Positions 10,841-23,894 of a stretch of 64,000 nt of DNA are shown here, piece by piece (position 1 is the first letter of the stretch; each line of letters begins with the position of its first letter). The notes below the pieces were generated by a model that saw only the letters and a list, made by a program, of their open reading frames with translations, searched no databases and was not told the origin of the DNA. The DNA comes from Wurfbainia villosa (Eukaryota > Streptophyta > Magnoliopsida > Zingiberales > Zingiberaceae). A program made the translations under genes and the position numbers. The DNA lies in NCBI GenBank assembly GCA_025175895.1, contig JAKLTH010000283.1:3720001-3784000 (forward strand), read 5' to 3'.

Positions 10841-12305
10841 AAATTCTAAGCACACGGATCGCTGTTTCTGTCCGTCCGATGGAAAGTTAATCGTACGTCA
10901 GACACTGCCCAAAATTGCTTTTTTTTTTTATTCGCCCTTTTGAGTTTAGAAAATCCGAATTTATTGTCGTAAAATTTTCAAAAGGTTTTATAAATTCAAT
11001 TAAAACGTGTTTAATAGAAAATAAGTGAATATTTTTAAAAAAACCTCAATAATAATTTTTTATTCGAAACATTTATTATTTAATGAAAAATCTATTAGGC
11101 CCAATTTGACTTGCCGAGGCCCAACAAAACTGCCTCGTCAGCAGAAGAAGAGCCCAGTTGGGCCCAGGTGGCGGTGAGGAGCCGACGAGGAGGCGAGGTC
11201 GTGGAGGCGAAGCGCGAGGGGGTTACGTCCATTAATGGCAACGGCTTCCCCAAATGTGTCCGTCCCCGGCGCGAGCGGAGACGCATCGCCAGGAAGCGAC
11301 GAGAAGAGAGCCAATCAAGGACATCGCTAAGGTTCCTCTTCCTCCTTCATCTTCGTCGATCCGGACGTCGGCGATCTTCTCCTAGTGGGATTCCGGCCGA
11401 AGAACCACCAGGGCGAAAGGTGAAGTGACCCCTTTCCTCCTCCTCCTCCTCCTCCTTCTTCCTCGTACTTTAGATTTTTAAAAGCAAACTTTTTGTCAGC
11501 AGCGGGCTTTTCGCTCTGCTGCGTGCACGTCGCATGGCCATTTTTTTTAAAAATTAAAGTAACGTGCTTGCAGTGAAAAATTTAAATTATTTTTATTGCG
11601 ATCGTCAATGGATGCCGTGTGCTTGGTGGGGACGAAATGTCTTGATTCGTTTCGATTTGATTATTCTGGAAGAACGATTCCGATTCGATCTGGACTATAG
11701 TTGGGCGATTTAGGGTTGCATGAACTCGTGTATAGTTTATTTCTCATCGACGTTCCTTGAGCATGTACCTTGAAAATTCCTTGTGATCTTGATCCTGTGA
11801 AGTCTGATCTGCTTAGAAGTTTGGTTTGGAAATGAATTAACTCCATATTTGGTCTGCATTATCTGAAGCCACTGCTAAATGTACCGATCCAAAATTTTGA
11901 ATCTCTCTCTGCATGTCTCGTAATTGCAATGACCTATATATACATATATATATATATATTTGGGCAACTTAATAAAGAACTTGGTGCCCAGAATTTACCT
12001 CATCCACTTTGTTCTTGGAAAAATTTGAAATAGTTGTGAGCTCAACTGCTAAATTGCTTTCCTTTTTTTTTTGTAGGGATTTACTGCTCATTTTGTTTAT
12101 ATGTAAAAATGCTAAAGCTTTTGAAGTAATATTCAATAACATTTTGATATAATCTATTTGGGAACAGGCAACTGAAAATTCTACGTGATCACTTGTTGAA
12201 TATATTCCACACACATTTGTTACAATACAGGAGGCGACAGTCGATTTTTGGTCTTGCAGAAAGGGATTGCTGACAATTTTTACAGGAATTTTCACCTAAG
12301 AGAGC
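10841..12305 (+). other. Divergent promoter and spliced leader of the AT-hook gene
   Basis: After a 200-nt AT-rich spacer, a GC-rich block at about 11110-11430 looks like the first, non-coding exon of the AT-hook gene. It ends near GGCGAAAG/GTGAAG at 11419. A leader intron with pyrimidine tracts then runs to an acceptor such as TTTTTACAG at 12285. A (TA)n microsatellite lies at about 11936-11960. A 105-codon frame at 11111-11428 is GC-driven, with no family match known to me. Confidence 0.45.
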
Positions 12306-13507
12306 ATGAGTGAACATAATCAGGAGATCATCCAGAGTCCGGCTAATTTACCTCTGAAGCGTAAACGTGGACGTCCCCGAAAGTATGATTTAGATAGCCT
12401 ATGTGAAAGGCGAAATGCTCGTCGAACTAATCCAACTAATATTTCTGCTCTCAGGCTTCAAGCTGCTACTTCATCTCAACCGTATCCAGCAACAAATTCA
12501 AGTCATGGTGTTCAGGTTATCCCAAATCAAGTTGATCTTGCTGCCTTCTCTGGTACGGGGCCTCAAACTCTTCCGTTTCACACTCCTTCAAAGATCGGTG
12601 TCGATCCAACTGCCCATTTTAGAAGTGCAAGCTTAGCCCACTACTCTGAAGTTAGCCCAACTCAACCTAATTCCGCCATCGGATCAAGCCAAAAGACTAA
12701 TCGCTTACTTGGTCAGACTGTGTGTGGCACACTGGATGGAACCTTTGAAGCTGGTTATCTGCTGACTGTCAAAGTAGGCGACACTGGTCATGTCTTGAAG
12801 GGCATCGTGTTTGATCCTCATCGTTGTGTCCCTATTTCAGAAGAGAATGACATTGCACCGTTGATCCCCATGTCAAGGCCGATAGGAAACTTTTGTTCGC
12901 CGACTGAAAAACCTAGTCAGGCACTTGTTTCAGTGCCAGTCCATCCTGCTGCTGCTTCATTTGATGTCGCTGTGCCCTGCCAAAGAAAGGAACCTCCTTC
13001 CGCTTTGATATCTGCAAACCAATTGCTTAAGCCTGCTAATCTTCCGCAATCTGCCAACTACAAGCCTTCCGTGCTCGATATAAATGAAACACTACCAAAA
13101 GTTGCAGAGTTTACACCTGTTGCACCTCAAAATTCAGCAGTTGGTGGAACCCAAGCAGAAGATTCATTGTCTTCCTTCATCACTGACAAAGAACAAACTC
13201 AAGTGACTGCTGTAGTTCATTCGAAAGGTCATAGAGAAATTGTTATGGAGCCTCATACAGTTGCAGAATCATCTGGCAACATAGACATGGCGGATATCTC
13301 AGGATTAGAGCAAAGACATCATCACTTTGAAGAACTATTACAAGGTACTGGTAGAAAGCTAAAATTTTATATGCTTAAAAACCTAATGCAGGTAATGATC
13401 AGCTAAGTTTTGCAGGCAACATGTCACAACCTAGTGAGCAAGCATCTGACAAGGGGCAATTCTGTGGTGGTGATCCAAAGTTGCAGGATGAGATATGGAA
13501 CCTTTGA
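12306..13507 (+). CDS. AT-hook protein of the METABOLIC NETWORK MODULATOR 1 (MNM1) type (376 aa)
   Basis: Exon 1 is 12306-13344 and exon 2 is 13416-13507. A single AT-hook (KRKRGRPRKYD, residues 18-28) should grip the minor groove of AT-rich DNA in the nucleus. A conserved central block (about 135-190) has GTLDGTFEAGYLLTVKVGDT and then a VLKGIVF strand. The remainder is Ser/Pro/Gln-rich and likely disordered. I recall this layout from the plant MNM1-like family; the assignment rests on memory of the central block. The last intron is 71 nt if the acceptor ending at 13415 is used, or only 47 nt with the AG at 13391. Both keep frame (eight residues different) and end in DEIWNL. Reading through the intron instead ends at 13406. 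Confidence 0.7.
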
Positions 13508-13783
13508 GACTGAAGAACTTAGTAGGTTTAGGCCTAGTGGGAAGAATTAGAAGTAGCTGTAGTAATTTGGAAGGAAATTCGAAAGAAGAAGAAGAAGAAA
13601 AAAAAAAGGTTTTACTTGTTGTCCGAATGAACAGTAACTTTTTTTTTTTATGTGCTGGTGAAGAACACTGCTCACAAGCCTGCCTATGGCAAAGCAGTGT
13701 ATCCCTTTTTTATGTAGGGTTTTTGGAGGACAATAAAATTCTTAGGTCACCAAGAATCTTTAGCAATGTTGTTGATTCATTGG

Positions 13784-13813
13784 GATATATATATATATAA
13801 TTATATATATATA
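13784..13813. repeat. AT microsatellite able to form a hairpin
   Basis: Two (AT)n runs separated by AATT make a near-perfect palindrome just after the AT-hook gene, possibly within its 3' UTR. Confidence 0.8.
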
Positions 13814-13996
13814 TTCCTGTTATAAATTTATTAGTTAACCAACAATATTTGTGCTGTGAGAATTGTCTCCAAATTAATCCTCTTTTGCTGCCTCATCAAT
13901 TGATTTTTCCAAAGTGTTGATCCTAGGGAATAAGTGCGAGCATTTATAATTAAAAATTGATAAATTATTACGTAAAAGATGAGAATCGTTAATCTA

Positions 13997-14457
13997 ATGG
14001 CTTCTCGTCTCGGTTCTCAGAATTCGAGGAAGTAAATCACGAGAAGATTATATTCGTGGATACGATTGATAAGACAAATAAGATTTTAGATTACATTCGA
14101 AATCAATTTTTGTCCATTATGTAAATTTACCTATTGATTTACCAGCCCCTCGTCTCGAATCTCAAAATTCAAGGGAGTAAATCATAAAAAGACTATATTC
14201 GTAGATGCGATTGATAAGATAATGAATGATCATTTAAATCCAGAATACGATTTTAGATTTGAATTCGGAATAAAATTCCATTATGTAAATTTACCTATTG
14301 ATTTACCAGCCCCTCGCCTCGACTCTCAAAATTCGAGGGAGTAAATCACGAAAAAACTATATTCGTAGACGCAATTGATAAGATAATGAATGATAATTTG
14401 AATCCGGAATGAAATTTTAGATTACCTTCGAAATCAATCATTGTCCATTGTATTACC
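13997..14457. repeat. Three-copy tandem repeat, units about 145-163 nt
   Basis: Each unit carries CTCGTCTCGR-TCTCARAATTC, then GGGAGTAAATCACGA, then ATTCGTAGATGCGATTGATAAG, and ends with a TTTTAGATT and TAAATTTACCTATTG block. Copies begin near 14003, 14148 and 14311. Copy 2 and copy 3 are the closest pair, sharing GTAAATTTACCTATTGATTT at 14121 and 14284 (163 nt apart). A fourth, inverted copy lies at about 26385-26530, so the unit is a dispersed family locally tandemised. Confidence 0.75.
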
Positions 14458-15343
14458 AACATGTCACCCACAAAGACAAAATTGATAAATTATATACACA
14501 TACATAACTACTCAAATAAAAAATAGAAATCCGTTTGCTTTACTTAAATCATACCATCTAGTTTGAATCGAAAATTTCAATTTATTTATTTGGTTTCAAT
14601 TTGTAAATAAGAAAAGAAATTACTAGATCAATTTAATTTCAATTCAAGCATCCGTGGACCTGTTAAAATTCAGCAAAACCGAACAAGTGCTATATATAGA
14701 GAGAAGTTAATGCATTAATTAATATGTTTTTTTATATAGTATTTTAAATTAAGAATTCCAAACTAAATCAGAGAGAGAAAAAACTAATTTATAAAATTAA
14801 AATCAATCACGGACTGTTTCAATATAAACTTTTCAAACTTAAATATTTCAATTTAATTTTATTCCATCTGAACGCTCTAAAATTTCTCATCAACAATAAG
14901 CCAGTCGAACTTTAAAAAAAAAAGGAAAAAAAAATACTTATGGACTCAAACATGCATATATTTCTCTCTGCCCTGTTTTAAATACACAATTCCATTTCTC
15001 TGTGAAAAGAAAAAAATCTTATCAAATTAAAGAGAATAAACCAGAACTAAAGGACTCGAACATGTAATTCACTTTCTTCTTTTGACAACAAGGACACTTC
15101 AAGTTCCTAAAAAATTCCTAGATCATATCATCAAGCTCAAGGGGCCAAATAATATCATCTTCTACTCTGCATCATTATTTACTATGGCTGAGGAAATCAA
15201 ACTAATTCAACAAAATTGATAGCAGACTCCAAGATCCAGCTAAAGAAGCCTGAAGAGTTCATCGGAAAATATGACCATCGACGTCGGAGATCATTACGGG
15301 TTGGGAGAATGGAACATGCATTGGTGCCATAAGTGTTTGGTTC
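14458..15343. other. AT-rich intergenic and 3' flank of the PAM2 gene
   Basis: Low-complexity AT-rich DNA with poly-A and poly-T tracts. The last 200 nt are probably the 3' UTR of the minus-strand PAM2-protein gene. No other gene is seen. Confidence 0.35.
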
Positions 15344-18300
15344 TCACCAACCATTATGGGGGAAGCCATAGCCCATTGGGAGCTGTATAGGCTGTGCTGC
15401 TGTACCTAAAGTGACGATCAAAATTCAAGACAAGTCAAGCACAGTACGGAAATGAAGATTAGAATGAAGTGATTAATCACCATCAAAACTTCCATGAAGA
15501 TTTTCAGGTATTAGCAGTCTAATAAATGACGAATAAAGATCATCAAAAACTCCAAAAAAAAAAAAAAAAGGGGTCATGTTTTAGGAAGCTAACAGTAAGT
15601 TCTTTGAAAATTTATTATATCTTCCTCTATTAGACAAGAGATGTAGAAATGTCTATGCAAATAGATAGCCCTATGACAATGGGTTGGTCGCATTTGAAAA
15701 TGAATACAAAATCTTTTTGTCAGAGTACCTTGAAACTTGAGTATATTTGCTTGAGGGGGATGAGGCCGAGGATGCCCTTGTGGCATAAATGGTGTTCCTT
15801 GAATTGGCTCCTTGGAGCAAAAGGCAACGATCAGTTCAATAGTCAACAAGTAACATAATGATATAAAATAATCATAAAACACTGGGAAAAGGAAAAAAGC
15901 TAGAATGGTGATAAATCAAAATGAGAAATTCCATTGTGAAGAAAGTTAGCTATAAGAGCAACAACAAGTCAATTAAGAGACTTTCATTTGTTTAATGGCC
16001 ATTTTTAGCATAAACAAACTGTTCTGAATGACTTGGTTCTCAAATAGGAACTCCCTCAGTTTTTGCTAGGGAAGCAAGAACATATGTACTCATCCATTTC
16101 AACAAATAGCCATATAGGTATATCAGCATCACCATTTCTTTAGTTATGACATAACTTCTCAAACATTTTATGTTCTGTTGGAATCAAAACCTCGAGCATA
16201 ATTTTACTTTCAAATTTCTTGTACATTATTCTAAGCAGCATTTTCATTTTTATATTATGACAAATATTCTACTTAATGAGATTTTCTTCAATGTCCTCCT
16301 CTTAACAATCATAGTGAAATCATATAATTTTTTTGACCTTGTCATCCATGTAATTTCGACTCTCAATATATGGTACTGGATATTCTATTGCTAGCACTGA
16401 ATGTGCATTTTATAAATCCCTTTCCAATTTGAATAGAGAAGTTATCCTCATTCCTCAACAATTAAGATATCAAATTGTTCTTAGAAAAAGACCTATTAGC
16501 TATATATACTTGATAATTTCATAAAATGAACACTCTGAATAGGCAAGCATCAAGGGAAGCCTTAACTCGAATCTCACTCGAAAGCAAAGGCAAACTGTTC
16601 ATATATATGTTGCCAATATTTGAAGATGAGTTCTATTTTTGAGAAGTTGATCTCATTGCCACCACATATTTCTCATGAGTCAATTAGCCTCAAAGATTAT
16701 GGTATCTATTGGAGTTGATGTTAGTTCAAAGGTGCAGATGAATTACAAAAGAAAATCCACTTCAGGTACTTGATCATTTTGATAGCGGGAAAAACTATAT
16801 GACATACAACTTATAAGCAGCCATGTAGTGAACATCACAAAGAATGCAAAACTACACGCGCATAAGAATAATTACCTGGGATACTGGGTGTACATACACA
16901 GGCTGATTTAGTGGCCCAGCAGGTACCTAGATTTAAGATCACATATGTCATCATATTTAATTAATTGGGGAAGTAAATTCGTTCACCATATTATGAACAA
17001 CTACTGGCTGTTAAACCCAATTATTTTGGGTCAGAAAAATAATGAATTAAAGGATATATTAAAGAAAAGGGTAGGTCTACCATTTGGGAATGTGGATTCA
17101 AGTACACATGATGTCCTGCTTGAAGAGGATGATATTGGCCATTGACACGAACTGGAAGTTGGCGAATACTACTACTGTGCCCCACAAACTATTTGAAAAT
17201 AGAAACACAAAAAAAAAAAAGAATAAACAAATATAATTCATGGAGTTCTGAGTATTACTATTGTTATAGAACACCAAAACAGAACTTTTATGTATAAAAA
17301 ATGTAGCCTATGGACGACACGGAAAAAGAACTAATATTTAAGTTCAGTAATTAAAAGAATAGTTTGACTAATTGATTATATAGACAAGGATTTGATAAAG
17401 AAAGTATCATATATATTCAATGAGCAGAAAGCATTTAAGAACTCACAGGGCGAGCGTAATGAGTTCCATTTCCAGCTTGAGCAGCAATTAGGTTATTGTA
17501 TGGAACCACTTTACTGGGTACTGTGAAACGACTGGCAAGAGAGTCCACCTCATTTCCTAATTGTGCACCAACAGTAGGCACTACAGAAAGGCTATTTGAC
17601 ATTTGACTTGGGCTTACAAATCTGGGTACTGGAACTGGTACTTGTCGATAATTTGCGGCTGTTGGTGTAAAAACCTTTGCATCAGGATTGAGCTTTGATT
17701 CCTGTAAAATAAGGAAAAGTACCGAAGCAGTAAAAACAAAATACTAGTAAACAAAAATTTTAACTAATGCAAAAAATTCAAATGATGAAAAACAGTTAGC
17801 ATCGATAGATTTACTATGATGCAGTTCTGTTAGACTTGACAAATAAATTAAGTGAACAACAGGTAATTCAGCCCATTCAAACCTATCCAGGAAGCATATC
17901 TCATAGAAATCATTACAGCCTGCCCTATCTACCCCCACCTGAACCATCCAAACTACCTGTCTTGTCTGTCCTACCAAATCCACCTGACCTGTTCGACTCA
18001 TTTGACCACCTACTTTGCCTAGCCGATTCAATCAATTCAGCCCACTTAATTCATGTCATGTCCTGCTTGGTCTGCTCAACCCTCAAACATTGGTCCATTC
18101 GATCCTTGGAGAATGTAAAGAGTGGAAATGAGCATGTATTTGTTGGAATGACGAAAGAAATAGATAGAAGGAGAGAGGGAATAATAATTCAATAAAATTT
18201 GGTATATCAATGACCAAACATAGAAAGAGTTACTCTGCGATTATTCTTTTATTCCCAGCTATGAACAGAACACACCGTAGAAGAAAATCCAACAGAAAAT

Positions 18301-20884
18301 TCCCTTCTGCACAATTACTACTTTTGAGATGTGTATAAATCTAAATAAATAGAAGCGATCCTCTACTTTATCATTTGAAGCAAAGTTGTAACATCCAACA
18401 ACTGTAATGGCTTAAATTGCAGTACATTTTTTCATACAAAAGCGGAGCCAGGAAATTCTAGAACCTCACCTTGGCAATAATACTTTCACCTTTGATTTTC
18501 TTTGAGATTGTTGTATTAGATTTTACTAATCCAGTAGCACATGAATTGGCTGTAATATCGAATATTGAAGTAGAAGAAGTAGAACAGACTGAAGTACAAG
18601 TATCTGATGAGGTCAACGTTTTGGGAGCTTCAATTTCTTGAGAAGTTAGCTGAACAGGTAGAGAAGCAAGATCACCATTTCTTCCCTTGACGTTTGCTGA
18701 ATAAGAAGTTGCAGCAACAAGTTTCAATTTTTCCAAAAAATGTTAAAATAAATATAAAGATGCAAACATAGTATTTTTGTCGGAACTAATTTCTCAAGAA
18801 GAGGATATGACTCACAGCTAGGAATCAAAGAAGGAGCTCCATTTGCCACCTGCATGAGCAATCATTATAAGCTCAAATAAACAGAAAATATATTATTTAA
18901 TAATATGAAGATTGAAAAAGTATGTTGTATTCAAACTAAGTGATTGTTCTAGAAACCTCAACGATTGAATTGTCCTCTTTGTCTCCAGCAGCTCGGCACT
19001 CTGTGACTTGTCTGCAGAAAACTAATGAGATCAAGGTAGTAACTGTGTAAAAACCAAACGATGTTTATTCAGAGAAAATTAATACATTTTTGGGATAGGT
19101 GTTCATGATTTATTTGTTAAAATTTCACAGATACTAAAAATCACTTTATTTGAGCATTTAGCCTCAGGAATATCTATTTTTTAAGGAATTCAAAGATACT
19201 GTTACTTTCTAACTAGAGCATATTTGGAAGTAAATTCAATTATATTTTATTGAAATTCAACATCATTCTAAAAGCCAATTTCATCTCATTTTAGCATATG
19301 GAATTCTCATTCATCTGAATCAGAATGTAAGTGCCTCGAGAAAATGAAATTTCCTTAGTGTAAAGGTAGCATCTAGCCTACTTTCTGAGACTGTCAGTTC
19401 AGATAAATGATATCAATTTGAGACAATTCAAGTGGCCGTAGAGTTTAATGATAACTTAAATGTCAATAGTGTCCAAAAAAGATGTGAAATTCCACTCATC
19501 GAGTTCCTTCCAACACAACTGGCAAAAGACATTCATTTGAGAAATAAAAAGCCAGAATATAAAACAGAATACAGAACTTCAGACTAGAGTATGAGACAGA
19601 ATATAGCTCTTATCTACCCAACTACATTCAAGCACACATTACAATCACAAGCAAACCAATGAAAATTTCTGGTTTCACCCCTGGAATATTTCAATTCATT
19701 TTTCATAAAATAGACAGCTTGGTTATTCTGTTGTTAGATTGTTTTAGAATTGTAAATAGGGTAAGTTGGCAAAATTGCACACAATCACCAGACAAAAAAG
19801 TAGGACATTGGTTTATCAGTTCATGAGGCTTCCAACTATAAGGGTCTCTAAGGTCATTGAATGCAACCTAATTTCCACAGGTAAATGAGTTTCAAATGTA
19901 ATCCTAACCGAAAGAAAAAAATATATAATTTTCCCGAATTTACTATGATTCCTTACTGGTTGTTAAATATAACTGAATATAATTAACCATAACTGTTCTA
20001 AACCACAAACCTTGAAGCAGAGTTCTGAAATATCGATCCATTGTCTTCTCTTTCTATTTCCCTACTGCAAGAATGGGACTCAACTTGATTCACTGACTCA
20101 GTACTTTTGCCAACGACATGATCAACTATGCCTTCAGCTGGAAGTACAAAACCCTGGTAAAAAGAGAACAGATTATGGAACTATAAAACAAAAGCTTCCT
20201 ACAAGAGTAAGGTAAAGGACTTACCCTTACGACAACTTGAACCAGATCAGACGAAAGCACAATGAGAGTATCCACACAGTCTCCTAACGCTAAGTTTGTG
20301 CGACACTTCCCTTTCCCTATTTTCGTCGCTTTCTTCAACACAATACCTAATAAAACGAAGCGGATATAAAAAAGCAGGATTAAATTCAAAAGTTCGTAAA
20401 TCTACAACATGCACAGATCTGCCACCAAAGAAATATATAAAAAAAATTTATAAAAATCATGCTCTAGCATTAAAAAAAGGTAAAGTCGTAGGGAACGTTA
20501 AAGGCGAAAAAGAAGAAGAAAGAAATTTTAAGGCAGAAATCATGGATCATCAGTCAACTCACAAAGATTCAACCTTCAGAAAGCATACATCAATTAGATC
20601 AACAAGCAGGGGCAGGCAATAGCACTTGGGCACACCAACGCAAATCGAAACCAGATAGAGCTAATAGGATGATCAAGGTTGACCAAAGTAGAAACAAGCG
20701 GAGGCCCTATACCGTGCTCCCTGTCGAAGCAGGCGGTGTGCAAGACGCCGGAGTAAAGAGATCCGTCCTTGACCTGAACTTCGACGGGGAGGCCAACGAT
20801 GCACATCGTGGCGTACAGTAGGGCGTCCCCGAGAGAGGAGGCCGCGGGGATCTCCTCGCTTATGCTTTCCTTCGTCGGAGCCAT
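15344..20884 (-). CDS. SM-ATX/PAM2 protein, ataxin-2-like poly(A)-binding-protein interactor (436 aa)
   Basis: Eleven minus-strand exons: 20884-20713, 20346-20225, 20153-20011, 19011-18957, 18849-18816, 18696-18470, 17701-17447, 17188-17081, 16926-16876, 15810-15729, 15405-15344. Every junction keeps frame. Residues about 18-98 form an Sm-like SM-ATX fold (DALLYATMCIVGLPVEVQVK onward), as in ataxin-2. The middle is Ser/Thr-rich and disordered. Residues 255-264, LNPDAKVFTP, are a clear PAM2 motif, the peptide that docks on the MLLE domain of poly(A)-binding protein. The C-terminus is Pro/His/Gln-rich. I see no LsmAD domain, so it fits the shorter plant PABP-interacting proteins rather than CID3/CID4. 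Expected role: cytoplasmic mRNA stability or translation. The start codon lies in a GC-rich first exon shared with a divergent promoter. Confidence 0.8.
17830..18130. repeat. CCT/ACC-rich insertion inside a PAM2-gene intron
   Basis: Within intron 6, composition changes abruptly to an irregular CCTGNCC / CCACCTG-rich run with GTCCTACC and GACCTGTTC words, unlike the AT-rich intron around it. This is typical of old repeat insertions. The 119-codon frame through it has no family signal. Confidence 0.35.
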
Positions 20885-21575
20885 TCGAGTCGCCGGAATC
20901 TTCTCGATCTCGCCGCCGCCCTTGGTCGTCCCAGAGAAGAGGAGAGGAGAAAGAGAATAATTTTTAGCAGCGGTCTCCCTCCGAACCGGCCTCCCGCTTA
21001 GCTGTCTGCATTAGATTCCGTGCTACTTGATCTCTGATGTGAACCGTTGGATTTACAGAATCTTCTGGAGAAAAAAAGGGTCCAGAAAATGCTAAATTTG
21101 TGCATATTCTGTCGTTATTTTGTTATGTTTATATTTCAAATATGAGAATTTGAATTTATCAATAATTTTCAAATTTCACAATGTTATCGTATTCGTTTAA
21201 TATGATATTTTATCAAACAAATAAGGATGCGGCAGTAGAAACCAGTCCGATTTAAACTTCATAGTGGGCTTTTAATTGGGCCTATTGGGGGCTCGATTAT
21301 TAAGTGGAATATTAGGCTTTTATGGGTTTGATTGGGCCGTAAATGTAGCGATTTGGTCCGTCGATGGCAATTTTGTAATAAGAGGATGCACTGCTTGCCC
21401 TTTCGATTTAAAACCCCACGATGCTTCTTAGTTCTTCCCCTTTCCCTCCACCTCCCGCCATTATCGCCCCCATTCCGGACAGGCTCTCAAAAACCTTCCA
21501 GAAAACCCTAATCCGACCTCGTTTCGCCGATCTCCTTCCCTCCTGCGAACATCTTCCCAGTTCGATCCGTCGATC

Positions 21576-21923
21576 ATGGTGAGCTCGGGTACGAAGCAGC
21601 TCTCTCCGTCGTCGTGCTCCTCCTCCCGGCGCAGCAAAAGGCGGCTCCACCGCTTCCTGAAGCCCGGCGACCTCGCACGCCTTAGGGACTCGATCATCCG
21701 AACCCTCAGATCCGATGCGCCCCTCCTCCTCTCACCGCCCTCCTCCCCCTCCCCGGCCGCCCAGATCGACGGCCGCCCTTGCTTCGTCGCCCGGGTGCAT
21801 GGCCCGCGATACCCGCAGCGGAGGAAGCTCGTTGCCGCTAAGTACGTCTTCTTCGCTCCGCCGAGCCCCGATCCGGACCTTTTCTTCGACCCCTTCGGTG
21901 TGGATCTGGTTCCTGCTCATTGA
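21576..21923 (+). CDS. Small GC-rich single-exon gene, unknown function (115 aa)
   Basis: The frame starts MVSSGTKQLSPSSCSSSRR and is basic and Ser-rich for about 35 residues. It has a helical stretch LKPGDLARLRDSIIRTLRSD, a Pro/Ser linker, then GRPCFVARVHGPRYPQRRKL and a hydrophobic, Asp/Phe-rich end (VAAKYVFFAPPSPDPDLFF). Codon third positions are strongly GC-biased, as in real monocot genes, and a TTTAAAA box lies near 21407. It is head to head with the PAM2 gene about 690 nt away. I do not recognise a domain. The competing minus-strand frames at 21408-21697 are shadows. Confidence 0.6.
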   Translation: MVSSGTKQLSPSSCSSSRRSKRRLHRFLKPGDLARLRDSIIRTLRSDAPLLLSPPSSPSPAAQIDGRPCFVARVHGPRYPQRRKLVAAKYVFFAPPSPDPDLFFDPFGVDLVPAH

Positions 21924-23894
21924 GCCTTGTTTGCTCTCTCCCAATTGTTTCGTTCTTTTGTCTGTTCAGTTATATAAAGCGTCAATAGCATGCTTTTTCC
22001 CTCCCCTCTACCCTAGCTTCTCAATGGTTGAGCTCCAACTGCTCCCTCACATTTTTTTCGTTTTTGTTTGTTGAGTTGGTAGTCAAGGTCAATAACGTCA
22101 ACATGTGACATTTGCTGCTTAAAGATTGAATTTCTCCTTTTTCATTTTCTACTCTTTTGCATGTAGAAACTCGGGTAGTGTTGAATATGTGATTCTGTGA
22201 AGAATTGAAATTGAAAATGTAACATGTTACTGCGAAAATTGTTCCTAATTCTCGTTTGTTGCTTCTTGTAGTCATGGTGTGTCTGAGATACCGTTGCTTT
22301 GTTTTTATGATAACAGATCTGTTGAAAAGAGGCAATTTTGGCAATTACTGTCAACGTTGTGATAACTATTGATTGTTCATCTGTTTCAAGTTCATGATAA
22401 TCATGTGTGAGTTGATGTCTTATTTATAGCATGGGGTTCATTATCATCACTGAATTTACTCTATTACCACACAATGGCCTTACGAGATATCTTTAAGTTC
22501 TTGAAAATGAGATCCTGGTTGTATTTGTTAATTGTTCTTCTGCTTAAGGTTAATGATAATTGTTGTTGGTTTTGATCAAATTTACTCTTACTATAAAATG
22601 ATTTTTACAAGACTAGTCTAAGTTGAGATTAAGATCCTTGTGATATTTAGATGGTTGTTACTTGTCTATAAAAATATTCCATCAATTTCTTAGTATGGCT
22701 GCCTGCCATCATCAATCATGTTTGTTTAAGCATTGTAGGTCTCAAGTTTCTTGAGGCCTTCCATTTCAAAATTCTCAATTGTGCTTATTCATTACGAGGT
22801 TATCTCTGCTCATTTGTTATGTTCTTTGTGTTGATATGTCAGCCAAGGATCATTGCTCTTTTATTTAAAATAAATTTCAAAGTTCATTCTTATCCCACAT
22901 GTCTACTTCTCTGTTACAATTCTTAAGTTCAGTTATGTGTCAATGAATTTCCAACTGACGATCATGAAAGTGTGACTAGATTGGTAAGCATCAGTCATAA
23001 GTATAACATTAGATTTATTAGTTCATTGATTATCAGTATCATATTCCTAAAAATAGCACTGGTCTCCCTATTTGATTTGTGCAAATTGGCTAATCTTTCT
23101 TTATCTTGTTCCTTGCATTTAACCACTCTAAATGAATTGTAAGTTAACTAAACTCTAATTGATTAGATGATGAATTAATATGATTCTCCACAATAATATG
23201 ATTAGATCAATATATAATGTTCTCAATACAATCATATCTTTAGTTAGTTCCTTAACGTCAATATTTGCAGTAGTTAAATTTAGTTTTATGCTCTTGCAGT
23301 TTAACAACTGATATGTTTACTCAGTGAAACTCGTGCTTCGTCGATATGTTGCTAATTGGTCTAGTTATTGATTCTTGATCATGTCAATGACAATACATGC
23401 AATCATTAATTGTCGATGATATTTGCAGGTTGTTTTCATTGTGTTTCCATATTAATCTCTCTGCTGTACGAGTCAAACAATACTGTCTGATTTTTAGCTG
23501 AATCAACTCCTGTTAAACTTTTTCTATTTTGAGATTCTTCTGGATATGTTCAAAAATTTATTCCGAAACAGAAATGATCAAAAAATCCCTTAAGCTGAAT
23601 CATTAGCTAGCTACTGCAATATCACTGTAAGAAATTAATGCTTAGCATGTATAGTTCATAATGTTTAACTTCAAATTATAGTAGCTCATATATGGTGAAA
23701 CTTAATGATTGTTACATGCTGATGTACACAACCTTGGCTAACATCTTACCGTACCTAAGATTAGATCTACAAGTGGTGTTTATTTTTATTAATCATGTTT
23801 CAGATTGATCAAATTGTTTCATGTTATTAAATCATGTCTGATGTTATACATGTCCTCTGTGTGTGTGTGTAGATCATAGTTTTTGAAGAAATTC

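Noticed and set aside
11111..11428. 105-codon plus-strand frame and an opposing minus frame
   Set aside because: GC-rich leader exon of the AT-hook gene. Both strands are open because of composition, and the Arg/Ser-rich translation shows no family feature.
17836..18195. 119-codon frame inside a PAM2-gene intron
   Set aside because: It lies between two well-supported exons, follows a CCT/ACC-rich repeat and has no recognisable domain.
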